DNA from: Shimia_B sp038528385
GTDB lineage: Bacteria; Pseudomonadota; Alphaproteobacteria; Rhodobacterales; Rhodobacteraceae
NCBI GenBank assembly: GCA_038528385.1
Contig: JBCBET010000001.1
Span: 1-64,000 of the forward strand
Direction of reading: 5' to 3'
Length of the DNA stretch: 64,000 nucleotides
The notes under the pieces are model-generated. The model worked only from the letters and a program-made list of their open reading frames with translations. It had not been told where the DNA came from and did no database searches. Made by a program: the position numbers and the translations under genes. This document shows, piece by piece, positions 1-8,245 of the stretch (position 1 is the stretch's first letter; each line of letters opens with the position of its first letter).

Positions 1-224
1 GGGACGGCGCGCCGCCCCGGACCGGGGGAGCGCTGTGACATGACCGATCTACTCAACGCGATCATCGTGATCCTGAATTCCAGCGTCACCCCCAGCGCTC
101 CGAGCGCCAGCTGCGAGCCATAGGCCACCCCCGGGACGACGATGAAATTCAGGATCACGATGATCGCGTTGAGTAGATCGGTCATGTCACAGCGCTCCCC
201 CGGTCCGGGGCGGCGCGCCGTCCC
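1..224. repeat. Perfect 79-bp inverted repeat (fold-back) at the window edge
   Basis: Bases 1-79 are the exact reverse complement of 146-224, separated by a 66-bp spacer (80-145). Both arms meet the spacer at AATT, itself a 4-bp palindrome. The right arm plus spacer reads as the start of a LivH-type permease on the minus strand; the left arm breaks that reading frame. A perfect arm pair sharing even the ribosome binding site of one gene, at the very edge of the sequence, is what a template-switch or amplification chimera at a contig end would give. A genuine genomic inversion cannot be excluded from sequence alone. Confidence 0.95.
80..185 (-). CDS. livH: Branched-chain amino acid ABC transporter permease LivH, N-terminal fragment
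   Basis: An ATG at 185 is preceded by a GGGGGAG ribosome binding site and opens a frame whose first 35 residues are hydrophobic. They end in YGSQLALGALGVTL, the usual start of LivH/LivM-family inner-membrane permeases. It lies downstream of livF on the same strand, as expected for the operon. At residue 36 (base 80) the sequence switches into the inverted copy of its own 5' end, so the rest of the gene is missing. The frame stays open to base 1, but residues after 35 are not native. Family assignment rests on the short motif plus context. Confidence 0.7.
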
Positions 225-226
225 CC

Positions 227-258
227 TTCACTTTTCCAAAAATACCTCCGCCGGAGGC
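227..258. repeat. Dispersed intergenic element with CCTCCGGCGGAGG core
   Basis: On the minus strand this reads GCCTCCGGCGGAGGTATTT, then a run of T and A. It is in the livF-livH gap. The core CCTCCGGCGG(A/G)(A/G)GTA recurs at about 28140, 48642 and 58978, and a related GGTATTTCCGG tail occurs at about 36520, always between genes. Confidence 0.6.
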
Positions 259-337
259 AGACACACCGCCTGACGCGCGCGCGCTGTCCCAGTAGCGCCC
301 CGGTCCAAACACGTGGCCGACCACCGCGCTCACCGCC

Positions 338-1171
338 TCACCCGCCAAGAAACGACCTCCGCACGTCGGGGTCCGCGAGCAGCTCCTGCCCCGTCCCGGT
401 ATAGGCGTTGCGCCCCTGCACGAGGACGTAGCCCTTGTCGGCGATCTCGAGCGCCTGGCGTGCGTTCTGTTCGACCATCAGGATCGAGATGCCGGTCTTG
501 GCCACCTCGATGATCCGGTCGAAGAGCTCGTCCATCACGATGGGGGAGACGCCCGCCGTGGGCTCGTCGAGCATGAGCACCTGCGGCTTCGTCATCAGCG
601 CGCGCCCCACGGCCACTTGCTGCCGCTGCCCGCCCGACAATTCGCCCGCGGGCTGGCGCCGCTTCTCGCGCAGGATCGGGAAAAGGTCATAGACACTCTC
701 CATCGTGCCACGCGCGTCGTCGTCGCGGATGAAGGCGCCCATCTCGAGGTTTTCCTCCACGGTCATGGAGGTGAATATGTTGGAGGTCTGGGGTACGAAG
801 CCCATCCCCTTCTGCACCCGCGCCTGGGGAGAGAGCGCGGTGATGTCCTCGCCCGCGAGCCGCACTGCGCCCTGCCGGACATCGAGCATGCCGAAGACCG
901 CTTTCATCGCCGTGGACTTGCCCGCGCCGTTCGGGCCCACGATGACCGCGATCTCCCCCTCGTTCACCGCGATGGTGCAGTCATGGAGGATATCGGCGCC
1001 CTTGCCGTAGCCGCCGGTCATGGCATCGCCGATGAGGAACGGGTCGGGCCCGCCCACGGGGATGCTCACGCCCCGCGCGCCGCCCTCTACGGAGGCGCCG
1101 GGGCGCGGGTTCTGGATGGAATTATCGTGGTTGCCACGATCGCTGTAGGGGTCGGGGCCGTTGCCGGTCAT
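338..1171 (-). CDS. livF: Branched-chain amino acid ABC transporter ATP-binding protein LivF
   Basis: This is a cytoplasmic ATPase of the high-affinity branched-chain amino acid (or related amide) importer. The 277-residue protein has Walker A GPNGAGKS at about 79-86, signature LSGGQRQQ and Walker B VLMLDEPTAG. The start at 1171 was chosen because AGGAAAG lies 7 nt upstream; an earlier ATG at 1207 has no ribosome binding site. About 50 residues precede the ABC domain, an Asn/Pro/Gly-rich extension longer than in E. coli LivF. It is third in a minus-strand operon: binding protein, livG, livF, then livH. The substrate is inferred from family and order only. Confidence 0.93.
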   Translation of the reverse strand: MTGNGPDPYSDRGNHDNSIQNPRPGASVEGGARGVSIPVGGPDPFLIGDAMTGGYGKGADILHDCTIAVNEGEIAVIVGPNGAGKSTAMKAVFGMLDVRQGAVRLAGEDITALSPQARVQKGMGFVPQTSNIFTSMTVEENLEMGAFIRDDDARGTMESVYDLFPILREKRRQPAGELSGGQRQQVAVGRALMTKPQVLMLDEPTAGVSPIVMDELFDRIIEVAKTGISILMVEQNARQALEIADKGYVLVQGRNAYTGTGQELLADPDVRRSFLGG

Positions 1172-1248
1172 AAAGGCTTTCCTAACGCGCCGCCGCGGGC
1201 GCCGCATGCCTTAATGCGCGCGTATGGCGGACCTGTGCATACGTTCTG

Positions 1249-1277
1249 TGTACGGGATGTGTACGGGATGTGCATGG
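1249..1277. repeat. 11-bp tandem repeat in the livG-livF gap
   Basis: TGTACGGGATG occurs twice in tandem (1249-1259 and 1260-1270), followed by a partial third unit TGCATGG. It fills part of the 111 bases between the livG stop and the livF start. No function is evident. Confidence 0.7.
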
Positions 1278-1282
1278 CGTCT

Positions 1283-2059
1283 TCAGGCCGTCTTCTTGTT
1301 CTTAACGCCGGTGCCGAGATAGGCTTCGATCACCTGCTCGTTGGCCTTGATCTCGTCGATGGTGCCCTCTGCGAGGACCTTCCCTTCGGCCATGACGATC
1401 ACCGGATCGCAGAGCTTGCCGATGAAATCCATGTCGTGCTCGATGACGCAGAAGGTATACCCACGCTCCTTGTTGAGGCGCTGGATGGCGTCGGCGATGG
1501 TCATCAGGAGCGTGCGGTTCACGCCCGCGCCCACTTCGTCGAGGAAGACGATCTTGGCGTCGACCATCATGGTGCGCCCGAGCTCGAGGAGCTTCTTCTG
1601 CCCGCCGGAGAGGTTCCCGGCCTTTTCCTCGGCGAGATGATCTATGGTAAGGAATTCAAGGACTTCGTCGGCCTTCTTCGCGAGTTCGCGCTCCTGCCGC
1701 CGGATCTCGCCGCGGCGGAACCAGGCATTGACGAGCGTCTCGCCGGCCTGCGCGCCGGGCACCATCATCAGGTTCTCGCGCACGGTCATGGAACTGAATT
1801 CGTGGGCGATCTGGAAGGTGCGGAGCAGGCCCTTGTGAAAGAGGTCGTGGGGCGGCAGGCCCGTGATGTCCTCGCCCGCCATGGTGACGCGACCGCTCGT
1901 TGGATCAAGATTGCCCGCGATCACGTTGAAAAGCGTGGTTTTTCCGGCGCCGTTCGGGCCGATCAGACCCGTGATGGAGCCCTCTTCGATGGAGAGCGTC
2001 GCGCCATCGACGGCGTGGAAGCCGCCGAAATGCTTGTGCAGGTCATGGACCTCGATCAT
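1283..2059 (-). CDS. livG: Branched-chain amino acid ABC transporter ATP-binding protein LivG
   Basis: This is the second ATPase of the Liv-type importer, 258 residues as usual for LivG. Walker A GPNGAGKT is at 34-41, the signature LSGGQKKLLELGR follows, and Walker B is IVFLDEVGAGV. The C-terminal block GKVLAEGTIDEIKANEQVIEAYLG is typical of the LivG/BCA_ABC_TP_C family. It follows the binding-protein gene after 64 bases that hold a strong hairpin, and precedes livF. It probably pairs with LivF as a heterodimer on the LivH/LivM permeases. Confidence 0.95.
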   Translation of the reverse strand: MIEVHDLHKHFGGFHAVDGATLSIEEGSITGLIGPNGAGKTTLFNVIAGNLDPTSGRVTMAGEDITGLPPHDLFHKGLLRTFQIAHEFSSMTVRENLMMVPGAQAGETLVNAWFRRGEIRRQERELAKKADEVLEFLTIDHLAEEKAGNLSGGQKKLLELGRTMMVDAKIVFLDEVGAGVNRTLLMTIADAIQRLNKERGYTFCVIEHDMDFIGKLCDPVIVMAEGKVLAEGTIDEIKANEQVIEAYLGTGVKNKKTA

Positions 2060-2077
2060 GGGGGTGCCCTCTTATGC

Positions 2078-2104
2078 GAACAGCCCGGAAAAACCGGGCT
2101 GTTC
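2078..2104 (-). terminator. Hairpin between the binding-protein gene and livG
   Basis: A perfect 11-bp stem (GAACAGCCCGG / CCGGGCTGTTC) closes a 5-base loop. On the transcribed minus strand it follows the binding-protein stop at 2124. No U-tract follows, so it probably acts as a partial terminator or 3'-end stabiliser that favours the binding protein over the membrane and ATPase genes, a common arrangement in ABC importer operons. Confidence 0.6.
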
Positions 2105-2123
2105 AGTGGCTTGCATGTGGATC

Positions 2124-3314
2124 TTAGCGGAAGTTGACGGTGACGTTCTCGCCGCCCTGAACCTCGATCTCACGATAGGAGCCAGCGCTCTCGCCGGGCC
2201 CGATGAGTTCCACGGCGGAGCCGCCCTGGTAGTCGATGTCCTCACCCGCGCGCACGGCGGCGAGCGCCTCGGCCAGCTGGCCCGGGAAGAACTGGGTGCC
2301 CGGCGCGTTGGCCACGTTCAGGATTTCCCCTGCGTAATCAGCGGGATCGGCAGAGCCGGCCGCTTCCATGGCGAGCATGAAGATCGCCGCGGCGTCGTAG
2401 GACTCGGGCGTGTAGGGCGAGGTACCGTCAAAGCCGTTGGCCTCACCCAGCGAGGACATGGCGTCCGCGCCTTCGCCGCCGGAGCCCGCGATCTGGCCGA
2501 AGGACCCGTTGAGATCCGGTCCAACGTTTGCGGGCAGGCTGTCGCCGATCATGCCGCCGGGCAGGCCGAACGTGTCCCATGCGCCGGCGTCGAGCGAGGC
2601 GCGGATGATGCCGAGGCCGCCCTGGTCGAGGTAGCCCGCCACGACGAGGAGCTCACCGCCCGCCGCGTCGAGTTCGGCGATTTCTGCGGAGTAGTCCGCG
2701 CGGCCGTCCTCATGGGCGGAGACGATGGTGACTTCGCCGCCGAGCGCTTCGAAGGAGGCCTGGATGGCGTCCGCGAGGCCCTTGCCGTAGTCGTTGTTGG
2801 TGTAGGTCAGCGCGATGGACTCGATGCCGCGCTCCACGAGGATGTCGGCCATGACCTGACCTTCACGGGCGTCAGACGGGGCCGTGCGGAAGAAGAGGCC
2901 GTTGTCTTCGACGGTCGACAGCGCGGGCGACGTCGCCGACGGCGAGATCATCACCATGCCGTTCGGGATCGCCACGTTGGCGAGGATCGCGCCCGTGACA
3001 CCGGAGCAGTCACCGCCCACGATGCCTGCGACGCCCTCGGCGATGAGGCGCTCGGCGTTGGAGGTGGCCAGCGCGTTGTCGATGCAGCCGGTGTCAGCGG
3101 ACACGGCCTCGACCATGGCACCGTCGAGGATCCCGCCCGCGGCATTCACTTCGCTCACGGCCAGTTCGGCACCGGCGCCCATGGGGCCGGTGAGGGATTC
3201 GATTGGGCCGGTGAAGCCGAATAGGACGCCGAGCTTGATGGGGCTGTGGCCGTCAGCGCCCGCGGCGCCCGCCATAAGTGCCGTGGCCGCGGAAGCCAGA
3301 AGCAGCTTTTTCAT
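2124..3314 (-). CDS. Periplasmic branched-chain amino acid-type substrate-binding protein
   Basis: This 396-residue precursor has a signal peptide (MKKLLLASAATALMAGAAGA), giving a mature start near DGHSPIKLG. The Peripla_BP_6/LivJ-like fold is shown by LGVLFGFTGP near the start, VGGDCSGVTGAI and SPSATSPALS in the ligand region, and YTNNDYGKGLADA in the hinge region. It is the first gene of the livKGFH-type operon, with GGGAG eight bases before the ATG. It captures substrate in the periplasm and delivers it to the LivHM permease. The exact ligand (leucine-type, amide or other) is not readable from sequence. Confidence 0.94.
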   Translation of the reverse strand: MKKLLLASAATALMAGAAGADGHSPIKLGVLFGFTGPIESLTGPMGAGAELAVSEVNAAGGILDGAMVEAVSADTGCIDNALATSNAERLIAEGVAGIVGGDCSGVTGAILANVAIPNGMVMISPSATSPALSTVEDNGLFFRTAPSDAREGQVMADILVERGIESIALTYTNNDYGKGLADAIQASFEALGGEVTIVSAHEDGRADYSAEIAELDAAGGELLVVAGYLDQGGLGIIRASLDAGAWDTFGLPGGMIGDSLPANVGPDLNGSFGQIAGSGGEGADAMSSLGEANGFDGTSPYTPESYDAAAIFMLAMEAAGSADPADYAGEILNVANAPGTQFFPGQLAEALAAVRAGEDIDYQGGSAVELIGPGESAGSYREIEVQGGENVTVNFR

Positions 3315-3475
3315 TGGTTAGTCTCCCAGTTGGATTGTTTTCCAGCGCGTAAGGTACCCACCACGTTGGAAAAGGAAAGCAGGTTTCAGCAAGCGACGTG
3401 GGGCGAATTCTCTTAAAGGTGAGGGGCGCGATCCGGATTCGTGCCTATTTCACCCTGCAAAGAGGAGATTTGCCG

Positions 3476-4585
3476 ATGTTTCGTTCGCTCACTGCCGCAC
3501 TTTTCATCGCCCTGGGCACGACCGCCAGCGCCCAGGTCGCCACATCCTCCGGGGCCGTGACCATGACGCCTGTCGTTCAGGGGCTCAATTCCCCCTGGGG
3601 CTTCGGCTTTCTGCCAGGGGGCGAGATCATCATGACCGAGCAGGATGGCCGCGTGCTCCTCGTGCGGCCGGGCTCCGGCGTGACCGAGCTGGGCGGCGCG
3701 CCCGATGTCGTCTCACGGGGGCAGGGCGGCCTGCTCGACGTGCTCGTGCCGCGCGATTTCGCGTCCTCGCGCGAGCTCTTCTTCACCTATTCCCGGCGGC
3801 AGGGCATGGGCGGCGCGGGCACCGCGGTGGCCAAGGCGCGGCTGAGCGCGGACGGCACCCGCCTCGACGGTCTCGAGACGATCTTCGAGACGGCGCCCGG
3901 CGGCTCGGGCGGGCGGCATTTCGGCTCCCGCCTCGTGGAGGCGCGCGACGGCACGCTCTACCTCACCATTGGCGACCGGGGCGACAGGCCCTCCGCGCAG
4001 GACCTCACGATCGAGAACGGCTCCGTCGTGCGCATCACGAAGGACGGCGCGATCCCCTCGAACAATCCGTTCGTGGGCCGGAGCGACGTGCAGCCCGGCA
4101 TCTGGTCTTTCGGGCACCGCAATCCGCAGGGCATGGCACTCGACGCCGACGGCAATATCTGGACGGTGGAACACGGCGCGCGCGGCGGCGACGAGATCAA
4201 CTTCATCGAACCCGGCAACAATTACGGCTGGCCCGTCATCTCCTATGGCCGCCACTATTCCGGGGCGCGCATCGGGGAAGGCACCGCCAAGGAGGGCATG
4301 GAGCAGCCGGCGCACTATTGGGATCCCTCCATCGCGCCCTCGGGCATGATGATCTATTCCGGGGCGCTTTTCCCGGACTGGCGGGGCGACATCTTCGTTG
4401 GATCGCTCAATTCCGACCTTATCTCACGGCTCGATATCAGCGGGCGCAATGTGAGCGAGGCCGAGCGCATCCAGTCCGACGAGACGGCCCGCGTGCGCGA
4501 TATCCGAGAGGCGCCCGACGGCGCCATCTGGTTCCTGAGTGCGGGCAACGGCACGCTTTACCGCGTCACGCCCGCGTCAAGCTGA
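3476..4585 (+). CDS. PQQ-dependent aldose/sorbosone-type sugar dehydrogenase
   Basis: This 369-residue secreted protein has a signal peptide MFRSLTAALFIALGTTASAQ. The family (GSDH, six-bladed beta-propeller, YliI/Asd-like) is indicated by QGGLLDVLV, HFGSRLVEARDGTLYLTIGDRG, the metal/PQQ-side motif GHRNPQGMALD, and WTVEHGARGGDEIN followed by NNYGWPVISYG. Family members oxidise aldoses with PQQ in the periplasm. The start at 3476 has AGAGGAG upstream; an in-frame ATG at 3398 would bury the signal peptide and lies in the divergent promoter region. It is divergent from the liv operon and apparently monocistronic. Confidence 0.9.
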   Translation: MFRSLTAALFIALGTTASAQVATSSGAVTMTPVVQGLNSPWGFGFLPGGEIIMTEQDGRVLLVRPGSGVTELGGAPDVVSRGQGGLLDVLVPRDFASSRELFFTYSRRQGMGGAGTAVAKARLSADGTRLDGLETIFETAPGGSGGRHFGSRLVEARDGTLYLTIGDRGDRPSAQDLTIENGSVVRITKDGAIPSNNPFVGRSDVQPGIWSFGHRNPQGMALDADGNIWTVEHGARGGDEINFIEPGNNYGWPVISYGRHYSGARIGEGTAKEGMEQPAHYWDPSIAPSGMMIYSGALFPDWRGDIFVGSLNSDLISRLDISGRNVSEAERIQSDETARVRDIREAPDGAIWFLSAGNGTLYRVTPASS

Positions 4586-4604
4586 GGAGGCTGGCGCGGG
4601 TCAC

Positions 4605-4674
4605 GCCCCGGACCTGATCCGGGGCCTCCTGATCGCACCGAGGCTGCGAGGCCGCGGATCACGTCCGGGGCGGG
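4605..4674. repeat. Two copies of the GCCCCGG palindromic repeat
   Basis: Copy one (4605-4625) has arms GCCCCGGA and TCCGGGGC around CCTGA. Copy two (about 4656-4671) keeps GGATCACGTCC with a worn left arm. They sit between the ends of the convergent sugar dehydrogenase and GlxA-type regulator genes, where they could also act as bidirectional terminators. Confidence 0.8.
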
Positions 4675-4690
4675 CGGGGACGCCCCAGCT

Positions 4691-5695
4691 TCAGACGCTG
4701 AGCCGCGCGGCCTGCGCGCCACGCTCGCGATAAGGCGTCGTGTTGTAATGCGCGCGGTAGCATTTCGAGAAATGCGAGGGCGAGGCGAAGCCGCAGGCTA
4801 GCGCCACGTTGATGACGCTCATATCCGTCTGCATGAGCAGGTTGCGCGCCTTCTGGAGCCTGAGCTCCATGTAGTAGCGCTTTGGGGACCGGTTGAGGTA
4901 GCGCCGGAAGAGCCGCTCGAGCTGCCGCGTGGACATGCCCACATCCTTGGCCAGGATCGAGGGTGAGATCGGCTCCTCGATGTTGAGCTCCATCTGCTGG
5001 ATCACCTGGCTCAGCTTCGGGTGCCGCACGCCGATGCGCGTGGGGATCGAGAGGCGCTGCGTGTCCTGGTCGGTGCGGATGGTGGAGTAGATGAGCTGAT
5101 CGGCCACGGCATTTGCGAGCTCCTCGCCGTGGTCCTCGGCGATGAACTTGAGCATGAGATCGATGGAGGCGGTGCCGCCCGCCGTGGTCACGCGATTGCC
5201 GTCGATGACGAAGACACTTTTCGTCAGCTCCACCTCGTCGAATTCCTCGGCGAAGCTGTCCTGGTTTTCCCAATGGATCGTGGCGCGCTTGCCGTCGAGG
5301 AGCCCGGCCTTGGCCAGCGCGTAGCCCGCTGTGCAGAGCCCGCCCATCACGGGCCCCCGCCGCGCCTCGCGCCGGAGCCAGCTCAGCACCTTCTTCGTCG
5401 TGGCCGCCTGCACGTCGATGCCGCCGCAGACGAGCACGGTGTCGTCGCGCGAGACGTCTTCGAGATCTTTGTCGACGCCGAAGGCGGGCCCTGCAGAGGA
5501 GGCCACGAGCCCGCCGCCCTCTCCCATGAGAACCCAGGTATAGAGGTCCTGACCGGCCATCCGATTGGCGATGCGCAGGCTTTCGAGCGCGCTGGCAAAG
5601 CAGAGCAGGGTGAAGTTCTCCAGGAGCACGAAGACGAAGCGCCGCGGCTTTGCACCGCCCGTGTCGATGAAGAGCTTCGGTGGCTGGGTCAGCAT
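4691..5695 (-). CDS. GlxA-family AraC-type transcriptional regulator
   Basis: This 334-residue regulator has an N-terminal DJ-1/PfpI-like (amidotransferase-like) domain with the nucleophile-elbow sequence GGLCTAGYALA. The C-terminal AraC helix-turn-helix pair includes ISPSILAKDVGMSTRQLERLFRRYL and VINVALACGFASPSHFSKCYR. GlxA/GbdR-type members often control quaternary-amine or amino acid catabolism, but no target gene adjoins it here. The start at 5695 was chosen because upstream in-frame sequence (to 5914) runs into the divergent aroG gene. The ribosome binding site is weak, so the start is uncertain by some residues. Confidence 0.88.
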   Translation of the reverse strand: MLTQPPKLFIDTGGAKPRRFVFVLLENFTLLCFASALESLRIANRMAGQDLYTWVLMGEGGGLVASSAGPAFGVDKDLEDVSRDDTVLVCGGIDVQAATTKKVLSWLRREARRGPVMGGLCTAGYALAKAGLLDGKRATIHWENQDSFAEEFDEVELTKSVFVIDGNRVTTAGGTASIDLMLKFIAEDHGEELANAVADQLIYSTIRTDQDTQRLSIPTRIGVRHPKLSQVIQQMELNIEEPISPSILAKDVGMSTRQLERLFRRYLNRSPKRYYMELRLQKARNLLMQTDMSVINVALACGFASPSHFSKCYRAHYNTTPYRERGAQAARLSV

Positions 5696-5882
5696 GTCGT
5701 AGAACCGCTCGCTATGTCGCAAGACAGCCTTGGAGGCGCGCTGTGGTGTCGTCAAGCTGTGAGCTTTCAACAAAAGCAGAGCTGCGTCGAAATCCTCTGT
5801 TTCCAGCCTGGGGATGCCTCGGTATACGCGGTCTGCTAGTGAAAACCTCGGGGGCAGGCCCTCGCGCAATGGGAAAACGACG

Positions 5883-7250
5883 ATGACAGAGTGGCAGAAA
5901 TCTGGATGGCGCACGAAGCCCCGGGTCCAGATGCCGGACTATCTGGATGAGGCAAAGCTCGGCGCCGTGGAGGCGCAGCTCTCGCAGTATCCGCCGCTCG
6001 TCTTTGCGGGCGAGGCGCGCACGCTCAGGGCCGATCTCGCCAAGGCCTCCCGCGGGGAGGCGTTCCTGCTCCAGGGCGGCGATTGCGCCGAAAGCTTCGG
6101 GGAGTTTTCGGCGGACCTCATCCGCGACACGTTCAAGGTCATGCTCCAGATGGCGATCGTGCTGACCTACGGCGCCAAGGTCCCGGTGGTGAAGGTGGGC
6201 CGCATGGCGGGCCAGTTCGCCAAGCCGCGCTCGGCGCCCACGGAGGTGTCGAACGGGGTGGAGCTTCCGAGCTACCGCGGCGACATCATCAACGATCTCG
6301 AATTCACGCCAGAGGCGCGGATCCCGAACCCCGAGAAGATGCTCCACGGCTACACCCAGGCCTCGGCCACGCTGAACCTCCTGCGCGCGTTCTCCAAGGG
6401 CGGTTTCGCTGATATTCACCAGGTCCACGCCTGGACGCTGGGCTTCACCGACCGCGAGGAGAGCGAGAAGTACCGCGAGATGGCGGGGCGTATCTCCGAC
6501 GCCCTGGACTTCATGAACGCCGCCGGCTTCACCTCCGAGACGACCGACGAGATGTCGACCGTCGATTTCTACACCTCCCACGAGGCGCTCTTGCTGGAAT
6601 ACGAGGAGGCGCTCACGCGCATCGATTCCACCTCCGGCAAATGGCTCGCGGGCTCCGGTCACATGCTCTGGATCGGAGACCGGACGCGGCAGCCCGACGG
6701 CGCCCATGTGGAATTCTGCCGCGGCGTGCAGAACCCCATCGGGTTGAAATGCGGACCCACCACCACCGAGGACGACCTCAAGGTCCTCATGGCCAAGCTC
6801 AATCCGGAGAACGAGGCCGGGCGGCTCACGCTCATCGCGCGCTTCGGCGCGGGCAAGGTCGCCGAGAACCTGCCGCGCCTCATCCGCACGGTGCAGGCCG
6901 AGGGCGCCAATGTGGTGTGGTCCTGCGACCCGATGCACGGCAACACGATCAAGAGCGCCTCGGGCTACAAGACCCGGCCCTTTGACTCCGTGCTGCGCGA
7001 GGTGCAGGAATTCTTCGCCATCCACCGCGCGGAGGGCACCGTGCCCGGCGGCGTGCATTTCGAGATGACGGGCAAGGACGTGACCGAATGCACGGGCGGA
7101 GTGCGCGCGGTGACGGACGAGGATCTGTCGTCGCGCTATCACACGGCCTGCGACCCGCGGCTCAATGCCTCCCAGGCGCTGGAGCTCGCGTTCCTGGTGG
7201 CCGAAGAGTTGAGCCAGACCGCACAGACGCGCCAGGCGGCGGCCGTCTGA
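5883..7250 (+). CDS. aroG: Class II 3-deoxy-7-phosphoheptulonate (DAHP) synthase
   Basis: It catalyses the first shikimate-pathway step, condensing phosphoenolpyruvate and erythrose 4-phosphate. The 455 residues match the plant-type class II enzyme. Diagnostic stretches are WRTKPRVQMPDY, LLQGGDCAESF (metal-ligand Cys), GRMAGQFAKPRS, WIGDRTRQPDGAHVEFCRG, GLKCGPTT and VWSCDPMHGNTI. The start at 5883 is supported by family length; upstream in-frame residues overlap the divergent promoter. Intergenic DNA of 187 bases separates it from the GlxA-type regulator. aroQ, another shikimate enzyme, lies 17 kb away in this window. Confidence 0.96.
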   Translation: MTEWQKSGWRTKPRVQMPDYLDEAKLGAVEAQLSQYPPLVFAGEARTLRADLAKASRGEAFLLQGGDCAESFGEFSADLIRDTFKVMLQMAIVLTYGAKVPVVKVGRMAGQFAKPRSAPTEVSNGVELPSYRGDIINDLEFTPEARIPNPEKMLHGYTQASATLNLLRAFSKGGFADIHQVHAWTLGFTDREESEKYREMAGRISDALDFMNAAGFTSETTDEMSTVDFYTSHEALLLEYEEALTRIDSTSGKWLAGSGHMLWIGDRTRQPDGAHVEFCRGVQNPIGLKCGPTTTEDDLKVLMAKLNPENEAGRLTLIARFGAGKVAENLPRLIRTVQAEGANVVWSCDPMHGNTIKSASGYKTRPFDSVLREVQEFFAIHRAEGTVPGGVHFEMTGKDVTECTGGVRAVTDEDLSSRYHTACDPRLNASQALELAFLVAEELSQTAQTRQAAAV

Positions 7251-7266
7251 GACCCGCCCTCGCCAT

Positions 7267-7287
7267 GCCCCGGGCCTGACCCGGGGC
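7267..7287. repeat. GCCCCGGG palindromic repeat copy
   Basis: Perfect arms GCCCCGGG and CCCGGGGC flank CCTGA, between the ends of the convergent aroG and PAS-protein genes. It is the cleanest copy of the family in this window. Confidence 0.85.
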
Positions 7288-7369
7288 CTCACGGGCTCGA
7301 AGTGACTCTGGCAAACCGACTGGGGTGATGCACTGGGTGCCGCGCGAGGTGCTGCGCGGGGACGTTTCC

Positions 7370-8056
7370 CTAGTCGTCGTCCCTGACGAGCTTCAGGTAG
7401 GGCCGCTCCGCGCTGTTGCGGGGAGCGGCGTCCTTGGCGTCGAAGTCCGGCGCCTCCTCGGCGAAACCCGCGATGGGCTGCGGACGCGGCGCGGGTCTGC
7501 GCCGGATGAGCGGCGCGGCCTCGGAGGAGAGCGGTCGCCGCTCCAGCCGCCCCGCGATCTCGAACCGGCGCGGCGCGCGCCCGATGGCGCCCCGCGTGGG
7601 AAAGCATCCGATGGCCCGGCTGATGTCACCGAGATCGCTCTTGAGCGGCATGACGATCATCTGCGCGCCGAGCGCCTCGCGCCCGGGGCCTGCGGGGCTC
7701 TCGAGCGCCACCTCGAGCACCTCGGGCCCCTCGAAGACACCTTCGATCGCCTCCACGAGTTCGCCCCGGCTCCCCGGCCCGAAGAGGGAGGTGATCGGCA
7801 TCCCGCGCACATCCATGCCCATGAGTTCGTTGAGCTGCGAGCCCGCGAGCCTGAAACGCACCACGCCCGCCGTCACGCGCTCCGCGATGAACGAGAATTC
7901 GAGCGCGCTTTCGATCCCGCGCGGGTCGATATCGGCCCTCAGCGGCACGGTGCGATTGCCCCGGACGCTCATCCAGTAGGCTTCGAGGGCGGCGATCCCG
8001 TCGAAGCGGCGGCTGCCATTGAACTCCACCGTGGTCCCCTGCACATGGTCGTCCAT
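7370..8056 (-). CDS. PAS-domain protein (PAS_5-like), function unknown
   Basis: This 228-residue soluble protein has an N-terminal PAS_5-like region: ALEAYWMSVRGNRTVPLRADIDPRGIES, then FRLAGSQLNELMGMDVRGMPITSLF. The C-terminal third is Pro/Arg-rich, low-complexity and apparently disordered, ending YLKLVRDDD. There is no signal peptide or output domain. Alphaproteobacteria often carry such stand-alone PAS proteins of unknown role. The start at 8056 has AAGGTG eight bases upstream; the in-frame ATG 32 codons earlier has no site. It is divergent from yicC. Confidence 0.82.
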   Translation of the reverse strand: MDDHVQGTTVEFNGSRRFDGIAALEAYWMSVRGNRTVPLRADIDPRGIESALEFSFIAERVTAGVVRFRLAGSQLNELMGMDVRGMPITSLFGPGSRGELVEAIEGVFEGPEVLEVALESPAGPGREALGAQMIVMPLKSDLGDISRAIGCFPTRGAIGRAPRRFEIAGRLERRPLSSEAAPLIRRRPAPRPQPIAGFAEEAPDFDAKDAAPRNSAERPYLKLVRDDD

Positions 8057-8245
8057 GGATGATACACCTTGTTTAACGCGCGACAAAGCCCGGCAACCGT
8101 CGGGCGCGCGAACGCTGGGACTGTGGCGGTTCTTGACGGTATTTGGCAGCAATTTTCATGAATAAGGTTAACGAAGCTGACCGCGCTTGAGGGCGGCGCA
8201 TGGCCCTTGTATGCCGGAGGGCAAAAGAGCGGGCAGGGACGCGGA

